Below are positions 21,840 through 27,842 of a stretch of DNA of 64,000 nt, in pieces. How positions within the stretch are numbered: the first letter of the stretch is position 1; each line of letters starts with the position of its first letter. Source of the DNA: Sphingomonas sp. 28-63-12 (GTDB lineage: Bacteria > Pseudomonadota > Alphaproteobacteria > Sphingomonadales > Sphingomonadaceae); NCBI GenBank assembly GCA_002281535.1, contig NCGD01000005.1, positions 1 through 64,000 on the forward strand, read 5' to 3'. Position numbers and translations under genes: made by a program. A model generated the notes under the pieces. That model saw nothing but the letters and a program-made list of their open reading frames with translations. It was not told the origin of the DNA and ran no database searches.

Positions 21840-23191
21840 ACGCGCTCCTCAACCGTCACTCGTGCCGCCGGAAGTTGCAGGCGGAAGGCCGCCCCGCGGA
21901 CCCATCGGCGATCGAGGGTGATTTCGCCGTGCATCAGATCGACCATCCTTCGCGATGATGACAGCCCGATCCCGAATCCGCCAGGAACGGCTCCTTCGCC
22001 ACTGCCCTGCACATAATCTTCGAACAGCCGCGTCACGTCAGCAGTGCGAATTCCGCGCCCGTCGTCGATTATCCAGATGATAACGATATCGCCTGACCGA
22101 CGAGCACCTATCAGAACACGCTGTCCGGCCGAATGCCGGATTGCGTTTCCAACGACGTTGATGAGCACCCGCTGCAGCATGGCGGTATCTGCAACCACCC
22201 ATTTGCTGCTAGGGACGACGGTCAATTGGATATTAGCGGCACGTGCTGACGGCGTTAGCTGGCCAATCACTTCGGCAAAAACCGTTGCCAATGCGACTGG
22301 TGCAAGCCGTGCTGTTGCTGCTCCGGCTTCGAAACGTAGATGATCGAGCATCGTTTCGAGTAGCGCGTCGACAGAAGTTAAGGCCCGACGCGCGCCTGCG
22401 ATGGCTCGTTCGCGGAGGGGGGGGGTGGTTTCTGAGAGGGCATGCTCAAAATAGAGGGCGGCGGCTTGCACGGGCTGTCTTAAATCGTGCGAAGCGGCCG
22501 ATATGAAGCGGGTTTTGGCGTCTCGCTGGGTGGCGACATCGGCGAGCGCGATTTTGAGGGCGGCGATCGCGCGTTCGGTTTCGGCGCGCGCCGCAATCGC
22601 CGCTGCGGTCGATCGATAGGTGAGCCGGTGCAGGCCGACCAGGCTGATCGCCACCGCGCCGAGGACAATAGCGAGCGGCACCGCGAAAGGCAGCCGGTAG
22701 ACGAGCACAAAGGCGATGGCCGATGCCATCACGCCCAATTGTTCAATCATCAGTGCCGGATGCGCATCCGCGCCCAGGACCATCGCCACAAAGGTGACGT
22801 ACAGGATCAGCATCAAACATTGGAGCGGCAGGCTGGCGTGCGGCAGCAAGATCCACACGCTTGCCGCGATCAGCATCGATAGCGAAAAGGTCGTGACCCG
22901 CGCGATGATCATATAGGGGCGGATCGCCGCTTCGGTGCCCGGCCCGTGGACGGCAAATGCGATGATGAGCATGAACGGCGCCGCAATGACGATCGCCATC
23001 GCGGCAAGCCACGGCACCAGCAATGACGGCGCAACGATATGGCGAAAGGTGACGCCAATGAACACGACCGTTCCGGTCAGGGTACAGATGCCCAAAACCG
23101 ATCGCACGGCCCGGCCGGTAAGCTGCGCGGCATGGGCCCGCCCGGACTCGTCAAAATTGCGCAACAGCCAGCGGTCGAACGCGTCAATCAT
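21824..23191 (-). CDS. Membrane sensor histidine kinase
   Basis: 455 residues from MIDAFDRWLLRNFDE. Six hydrophobic segments (roughly residues 30-195) form the sensor part, with no large periplasmic domain. A short coiled linker leads to the H box (SAASHDLRQPVQAAALYFEH), then a full ATPase domain with N box (VLINVVGNAIRHSAG), DDGRGI and a glycine-rich GGFGIGLSSSRRMV. The ATG at 23191 is chosen because the longer frame to 23617 runs through the divergent gene; GGGGGAG lies about 14 bases upstream. Partner of the overlapping NarL-type regulator. Confidence 0.88.
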   Translation of the reverse strand: MIDAFDRWLLRNFDESGRAHAAQLTGRAVRSVLGICTLTGTVVFIGVTFRHIVAPSLLVPWLAAMAIVIAAPFMLIIAFAVHGPGTEAAIRPYMIIARVTTFSLSMLIAASVWILLPHASLPLQCLMLILYVTFVAMVLGADAHPALMIEQLGVMASAIAFVLVYRLPFAVPLAIVLGAVAISLVGLHRLTYRSTAAAIAARAETERAIAALKIALADVATQRDAKTRFISAASHDLRQPVQAAALYFEHALSETTPPLRERAIAGARRALTSVDALLETMLDHLRFEAGAATARLAPVALATVFAEVIGQLTPSARAANIQLTVVPSSKWVVADTAMLQRVLINVVGNAIRHSAGQRVLIGARRSGDIVIIWIIDDGRGIRTADVTRLFEDYVQGSGEGAVPGGFGIGLSSSRRMVDLMHGEITLDRRWVRGAAFRLQLPAARVTVEERVWKAA

Positions 23192-23296
23192 TGATGAGTC
23201 GGACTCCCCCAAATGGCTTATCCATGTGGTTGATAGCGAACGACGAAGATCAACGTCTAGTGTCGTTGTCAATAGAGCGTGGACAAGGATCAGATC

Positions 23297-24076
23297 ATGG
23301 CATCTGCGCGGATTCCGGCATCGGCCGACCTGAGCATGGCAATGTCTGAAATCGGCGATTGCCATCATCTCGGCCCGAACACCCTCAAAGCTATCGCTGC
23401 CACGATTCAGGATCTGCGCCGGCGGACAAAGGGCAGCGATCGCGCCGATCCGTCGCCGATGCTGATCCATTATGGCGACCATATCATCGCCGGGATCGCC
23501 CCGCCGAGCAGCGACCAAGGCCTGGATGGCGCAGCAGGAGTGTCCGGAGGCGTCGTCGCTCGGCGGGGGTCGGGTGCGGGGTCGGGTGCGGGGCCGGGTG
23601 CGGGGGCGGCGGTCCACATGGAAGCGCTACCAACCCGGCGCCTATGGGCGAGGCTGGCAGATGCGGCACAGGCGAATGCTGCTGGCCGCCGCGCACAGCG
23701 CCGATTGCTGGCGCCGTCCACCCGTTCCTGCGCGATCACCTTGCAAAAGCTTAAGACAAGCCTGGCCGAAGGAAAGCCGTTCGCCTTCCTGTTCATGGAG
23801 GATCAGCTTGCCCCGCCGACGTGTCGATCAATGAGCGAATTTTCTGAATCAGGGCCGGATAACCATCATGTCCAGGCCCATGCCGCAACGGCGATTGGTT
23901 ATGACGATGCCCAACAGGCGTTCATGGTGGTGAAGCAATCCAGCGACATCGATCAGGACCCCAGCGAGACGATCTTTCTGTCCTACGCCTATGTGACCCA
24001 TCCCGTTTTGTCTCAGGACGTCTGGACGATCTGGAAACCCAAATCGCGGACCTTCAGGGCGAGCACGTTCGGGTAA
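23297..24076 (+). CDS. Papain-like (C1A) peptidase homologue lacking catalytic residues; probably decaying
   Basis: 259 residues from ATG 23297, with AAGGA at a good distance upstream. The N-terminal stretch ADLSMAMSEIGDCHHLGPNT aligns in pattern with the family's DL--MSPIEDQGQLGSCT, but the oxyanion Gln is replaced by Cys and the nucleophile Cys by Asn. The C-terminal part has the expected His (AHAATAIGYDD) and YAYVTHPVLSQDVWTIW, while the usual RNSWG reads VKQSSD, so the catalytic Asn is gone. The middle (about 23500-23640) fits the family better in another frame (KAWMAQQECPEAS) and contains a 12-bp tandem repeat. Either a pseudoenzyme or a gene with compensating frameshifts. Divergent from the two-component system. 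Confidence 0.55.
   Translation: MASARIPASADLSMAMSEIGDCHHLGPNTLKAIAATIQDLRRRTKGSDRADPSPMLIHYGDHIIAGIAPPSSDQGLDGAAGVSGGVVARRGSGAGSGAGPGAGAAVHMEALPTRRLWARLADAAQANAAGRRAQRRLLAPSTRSCAITLQKLKTSLAEGKPFAFLFMEDQLAPPTCRSMSEFSESGPDNHHVQAHAATAIGYDDAQQAFMVVKQSSDIDQDPSETIFLSYAYVTHPVLSQDVWTIWKPKSRTFRASTFG
23570..23605 (+). repeat. 12-bp in-frame tandem repeat
   Basis: Three consecutive copies of TCGGGTGCGGGG (third copy with C for the first T) at 23570-23581, 23582-23593 and 23594-23605. They encode a Gly/Ala/Ser run inside the papain-like gene. Because the unit is a multiple of three, copy number changes would not shift the frame. Confidence 0.85.
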
Positions 24077-24208
24077 AGATTGCGCAGAGGCGCACGCACG
24101 CCGGTGGCTCGACCCTGCTCGATGGTGCCGGGCGCATTCGGGCCATGCAGTGCGGTGCTTTATCCCTAAAACCACATGGGGAGAGACAAGTCGTGGGGGC
24201 CAAAGCCC

Positions 24209-24904
24209 CTATGGCGTTACCTCGACGCCGTCCCAGGCGAACAGCTTGCCACTATCGGGCGGGCGCAGCCCATCGAGCACATCGAGCAACTGAACCGCTG
24301 CGCGCCCGGCATCGAACAGACGCCCAGGTGCGACATTGCCCTGAAATGGCTTCGACAGGGCCGTATCGACGGTGCCAGGGTGGAGCGCGACGACGATCGA
24401 GCTCGAATTGCGCCGCCGTTCCTCGATCGCGATGGTGCGAATCAGCTGGTTGAGCGCAGCTTTCGAGGCGCGATAGCCGTGCCAGCCGCCCATCCGATTG
24501 TCGGTGATGCTGCCGACCCGCGCCGACAGCGCGGCAAAAACGGCACGGCCTGCCTTGGGCATCAAGGGCAAAAAATGCTTGGCGACGATCGCGGGGCCAA
24601 TTGCGTTGATTGCATAGACCCGCGCGAGCCAGGCCGGATCGAGCTCCTTCAGCGCCTTTTCCGGCCCCAGTGCATCATCATGCAGCACCCCGGTCGCGAC
24701 AAAAACCAGGCTGGGGGCGGGGCCAGCGGCGACCAGCGCCGCAGCGGCGGCAATGCTAGCCTCATCAGTGATGTCGATATGGGCAGGACCGCTAGCCGAC
24801 CGGGCGAAGCGGTGGACCGTGGTGAAGGCACCTTCTTCCTCGAGCGCGTCGGCAACGGCGCCGCCGATCCCACCGCTGGCACCGATGATCACCGCCACGG
24901 TCAT
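24209..24904 (-). CDS. SDR family oxidoreductase
   Basis: 231 residues. Rossmann fold with the cofactor motif GASGGIGGAVADAL at residues about 8-21, a short acidic loop (HIDITDE) favouring NAD or NADP binding, and the catalytic YRASK (Tyr and Lys four apart) in GWHGYRASKAALNQLIR. The substrate is unknown; the closest style is the cell-cell signalling/CsgA-like SDRs. The ATG at 24904 overlaps the yaaA stop (ATGA), so it is the second gene of the yaaA message. Convergent with the papain-like gene. Confidence 0.88.
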   Translation of the reverse strand: MTVAVIIGASGGIGGAVADALEEEGAFTTVHRFARSASGPAHIDITDEASIAAAAALVAAGPAPSLVFVATGVLHDDALGPEKALKELDPAWLARVYAINAIGPAIVAKHFLPLMPKAGRAVFAALSARVGSITDNRMGGWHGYRASKAALNQLIRTIAIEERRRNSSSIVVALHPGTVDTALSKPFQGNVAPGRLFDAGRAAVQLLDVLDGLRPPDSGKLFAWDGVEVTP

Positions 24905-25656
24905 GCGCGGGTGAAGCGCCAGCGATCGCCCTCGCTGGCGTCCGGTTCGAAGCGATAGCCGTCGCTGTCGAATCCCTTGATTCCATCGATATCCTCGATG
25001 CGGTGTTCGCACAGCCAGCGCGCCATCATGCCGCGGGCGCGTTTGGCATTGAAGCTGACGAAACGGGGGCCGATCGGACCGGGTTCCCGGAATTCGGCCT
25101 CGATCACGCGCACGCCTTTGGGCAATTTGTCGCCAACGGCATGCCAATATTCCTGACTGGCAAGATTGAGCACCACGCCGGTGCCTTCCTGCGCGACATC
25201 GTCAGCAAGCGCCGTTGCGATCCGCTTATCCCAATAGGCATAGAGGCTTTTGCGGCGCGGCGCCCAGCGCGTGCCCATTTCAAGCCGGTAAGGGCGCATC
25301 GCATCGAGCGGCCGGAGCAGGCCGTACAGCCCCGACAGCATCCTGACGTGATTCTGGGCGAAATCGATCGCCGGCTGGTCGAGCGTTTTGGCTTCGAACC
25401 CGATATAGACATCGCCGGCAAAGGCGAACAGCGCTGGCCGTTCCGGCTGCGTTTCGAACCCGGTGAAGCGCCCGGCATTAAGCGCGGCGAGCTTGTCCGA
25501 AATGTCCATCAGCGTAGCGAGGCGTTTCTTGCCCAATTTGGCGGCAGCGGCGGCGAGCCGGGTGGCATCGGCTTCGAAACGCGGCCGGGTGGCATCAAGC
25601 GGCGGCAGGGGGCTGGCATAGTCCAGGGTTTTGGCGGGGGATAAGACGGCGATCAT
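24901..25656 (-). CDS. yaaA: Peroxide stress protein YaaA
   Basis: 251 residues, matching the YaaA/UPF0246 family end to end: MIAVLSPAKTLDY at the start, PALFAFAGDVYIGFEA, LSGLYGLLRPLDAMRPYRLEMGT-type core (LRPLDAMRPYRLEMGT), LNLASQEYW and VSFNAKRARGMMARW. In E. coli YaaA lowers intracellular free iron and limits DNA damage under peroxide stress. It has a promoter directly abutting its ATG and carries an SDR gene by ATGA overlap. Confidence 0.93.
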   Translation of the reverse strand: MIAVLSPAKTLDYASPLPPLDATRPRFEADATRLAAAAAKLGKKRLATLMDISDKLAALNAGRFTGFETQPERPALFAFAGDVYIGFEAKTLDQPAIDFAQNHVRMLSGLYGLLRPLDAMRPYRLEMGTRWAPRRKSLYAYWDKRIATALADDVAQEGTGVVLNLASQEYWHAVGDKLPKGVRVIEAEFREPGPIGPRFVSFNAKRARGMMARWLCEHRIEDIDGIKGFDSDGYRFEPDASEGDRWRFTRA

Positions 25657-25663
25657 CGCCGCC

Positions 25664-25691
25664 TGCTAGCGGGCAGTGCCGGATCGGTCAA
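25664..25691 (-). promoter_or_regulatory. yaaA promoter implying a leaderless mRNA
   Basis: On the minus strand, TTGACC (25686-25691) and CTAGCA (25664-25669) are spaced by 16 bp, and exactly seven bases separate the -10 from the ATG at 25656. The start of transcription should fall on or next to the A of ATG. No ribosome binding site is present. Confidence 0.6.
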
Positions 25692-25847
25692 AGCGGTTTG
25701 CGCTGGCACCAATTTCGCGGAAGCGCGTTCAATCGTCGTTCAGTCGCGTAGCGCCACGAAACGCACGGGGCTTGCTTGTGCGGGGCCGGGTCGCCCGGTA
25801 TGGCACGGCGCATCGCAGGCTGAAGACCGCTCGAGGAGAGTTCTGAC

Positions 25848-27149
25848 ATGACGACATTTTCAAAGGCGGCTTTTGCTGCAGCACTGATGATCGGCGCAAG
25901 CACGGTCATCGCGGTTGCTCCGGCGGAAGCCAAGAAAGAACAGCCGCCCAAGGGCCCGGTGCTGAGCGCCGAGTTCCGCAAGCCCGCGCTTGAGGCGCAG
26001 ACTGCGTTGAAGGCCAAGGACATGGCTGCCGCGGAACCGGCGGTGATCGCCGCAGAGGCCGCCGCCAAGTCCGACGATGAAATCTATTTTGCGCAGATTT
26101 TCCGCCTGCAGCTCGAAAATGATCGCCTGCAGGGCGCGGCCAAGGGCGATCCCGCCGCCTATCGCCGGATGGAAAGCGTGCTGATCAAGCCGCTCAACGC
26201 GCTGGTTGCCAATGCGAAGACCGAGCCACGCGATCGTGCCCGCTACACCTTTCGTCTTGGGCTGATCGAATATGATCAGAAGCATTATGCCGAAGCGGCC
26301 GCGCTGCTGCAGAAGGCGCGTGATCTGGGTGAAACCGATCCCGATCTGCAGCTGTCGCTTGTCAAGGCGCGGATCGAAGGTGGCGATGTTCTTGGCGGTG
26401 CCGGTGACATGCAAAAGGCGATCGACGCCGAAATCGCCGCTGGCCGCAAGCCGCCCGAAACCTGGTATGATTATATCATCCCCCGGCTGGCGCAGGCCGA
26501 TCGTTTCGATGATTTCATCACCTGGTCGCAGAACAAGCTGAAGCAATATCCCAGCGCGAAGAACTGGCGGACGCTGATTATCTATTACGGCTTTTCGGGC
26601 AAGCGCAGCGACACGCTCGACAAGCAGCAGAAGATCGATCTGTTCCGCCTGCTGCGCGCCAATAATGCCCTGGCCGATCTGGCCGATTACAGCCAATATG
26701 CGCTGTATCTGAACAGCAGCGGTCTGCCGGTCGAAGCGAAGGCTGTGCTCGATGAAGGCACCAAATCCGGCAAAATGGCGCTGACCCGTGACGACGACAA
26801 GGCGCTCTATGCCGCGGCGACCAGCGCGATCAAACTCGATGGCCCGGTATCGGCGCGCGAGGCCAAGGCCAAGGCTGCTGCAACCGGCGTTTCAGCCGCC
26901 GCCGCTGGCGACGCTTATCTGGGTGATGGCAATTATGCCAAGGCAGTCGAGCTTTACAAAGTGGCGCTCGGCAAGGGCGTGACGAAGCCCGATGAGGTCA
27001 ACACCCGGCTGGGAATCGCCTATGCGCTGCTGCACGACATGGATAATGCGCGCGCGGCCTTTGCGCTCGTGAAGTCCAAGCCGCGCGATCAGATTGCGGC
27101 CTTCTGGCTCGGCTGGCTCGACTTGGGTGGTACGCCTGCTGCATCGTGA
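25848..27149 (+). CDS. Exported tetratricopeptide-like protein
   Basis: 433 residues. The N terminus is a signal peptide ending near AEAKK (residues 1-28). The rest is almost wholly helical with TPR-like pairs, for example FRLGLIEYDQKHYAEAAALL and AYLGDGNYAKAVELYKVAL, so it is probably a periplasmic scaffold. No catalytic motif is visible and no named family is recognised. CGAGGAGAG is the ribosome binding site. A strong terminator follows 30 bp after the stop, making this a single-gene unit. Confidence 0.75.
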   Translation: MTTFSKAAFAAALMIGASTVIAVAPAEAKKEQPPKGPVLSAEFRKPALEAQTALKAKDMAAAEPAVIAAEAAAKSDDEIYFAQIFRLQLENDRLQGAAKGDPAAYRRMESVLIKPLNALVANAKTEPRDRARYTFRLGLIEYDQKHYAEAAALLQKARDLGETDPDLQLSLVKARIEGGDVLGGAGDMQKAIDAEIAAGRKPPETWYDYIIPRLAQADRFDDFITWSQNKLKQYPSAKNWRTLIIYYGFSGKRSDTLDKQQKIDLFRLLRANNALADLADYSQYALYLNSSGLPVEAKAVLDEGTKSGKMALTRDDDKALYAAATSAIKLDGPVSAREAKAKAAATGVSAAAAGDAYLGDGNYAKAVELYKVALGKGVTKPDEVNTRLGIAYALLHDMDNARAAFALVKSKPRDQIAAFWLGWLDLGGTPAAS

Positions 27150-27179
27150 GCAGCATAGCCAACGCCTGACGACACTGAA

Positions 27180-27206
27180 GGGGCGGCAGCGATGCCGCCC
27201 CTTTTT
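27180..27206 (+). terminator. Rho-independent terminator
   Basis: A perfect nine-pair stem GGGGCGGCA (27180-27188) and TGCCGCCCC (27193-27201) closed by a GCGA tetraloop, followed by five T. It ends the TPR-like gene, and being symmetric it may also serve the convergent Lrp/AsnC gene. Confidence 0.9.
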
Positions 27207-27208
27207 GC

Positions 27209-27679
27209 TTAGGCGTCGGGAACGACCGGGATGCCGGGCAGCGCCTTGGCGGTGCGGATCGTCAGCGAAGTTTTGACGCTGGCGACATTGGGGGCCGGCG
27301 TCAGATGGGTGGTGAGAATTTCCTGAAAGGCTTTAAGATCGGTCGCGACGATTTTCAGGATAAAATCAATCTCGCCATTCAGCATGTGGCATTCGCGAAT
27401 TTCAGGGATGGTTTCGATATAATCTTCGAACGCAGCCAGATCCTGTTCGGCCTGGCTGCGCAGGCTGACCAGCGCAAAAACAGTGATCGGATACCCCAAA
27501 GTCGCGGCGTCAAGACTGGCATGATAGCCCCGGATCGCGCCCTGTTCTTCAAGCGCGCGGACGCGACGCAGACAGGGTGGCGCCGTCAGCCCCACCCGTT
27601 CAGCGAGCTCGACATTGGTCATCCGGCCATCGTCTTGAAGCAATTCGAGAATTTGCCGATCGATGCGATCGAATGCCAT
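27209..27679 (-). CDS. Lrp/AsnC family transcriptional regulator
   Basis: 156 residues. An N-terminal winged helix (DRIDRQILELLQDDGRMTNV, LAERVGLTAPPCLRRVRALE) is followed by the RAM effector-binding domain (VFALVSLRSQ, ECHMLNGEIDFILKIVATD). Members form octamers that sense amino acids, often controlling their own gene and a neighbour. GGAAAGG precedes the ATG. The divergent 948-residue kinase gene shares the intergenic region, where an AATTGC inverted repeat lies. Confidence 0.93.
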   Translation of the reverse strand: MAFDRIDRQILELLQDDGRMTNVELAERVGLTAPPCLRRVRALEEQGAIRGYHASLDAATLGYPITVFALVSLRSQAEQDLAAFEDYIETIPEIRECHMLNGEIDFILKIVATDLKAFQEILTTHLTPAPNVASVKTSLTIRTAKALPGIPVVPDA

Positions 27680-27740
27680 TGATTGCCTTTCCGAGCATGA
27701 CGGATTTTTTCAACCCGTGCGACCACGACTCACATAATAT

Positions 27741-27760
27741 AATTGCTGACAAACGCAATT
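27741..27760. promoter_or_regulatory. Candidate operator between the Lrp/AsnC gene and the large kinase
   Basis: AATTGC (27741-27746) and GCAATT (27755-27760) form a perfect inverted repeat with an 8-bp spacer in an AT-rich patch. Lrp/AsnC proteins bind such dyads and usually control their own transcription. On the minus strand TATTAT next to it could be a -10 box. Confidence 0.4.
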
Positions 27761-27842
27761 GTCCCACATTGCGACGTGCCGAAAACAGCTGTTCCCTCAA
27801 CCCCGTCAATGCGGTTAAGAAATCCTTACGGCACGTATTCGC

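Noticed and set aside
23570-23605. Short repeats as a possible CRISPR array
   Set aside because: Units are contiguous, 12 bp long and inside a coding frame; there are no spacers or cas genes.
23191-23617. N-terminal extension of the histidine kinase
   Set aside because: It would cover the divergent papain-like gene and encodes Arg/Pro-rich low complexity; the ATG at 23191 gives a normal kinase.
24196-24209. GGGGC-CAAA-GCCCC hairpin between the papain-like and SDR genes
   Set aside because: Short stem without T tract on either strand; not enough to call a terminator.
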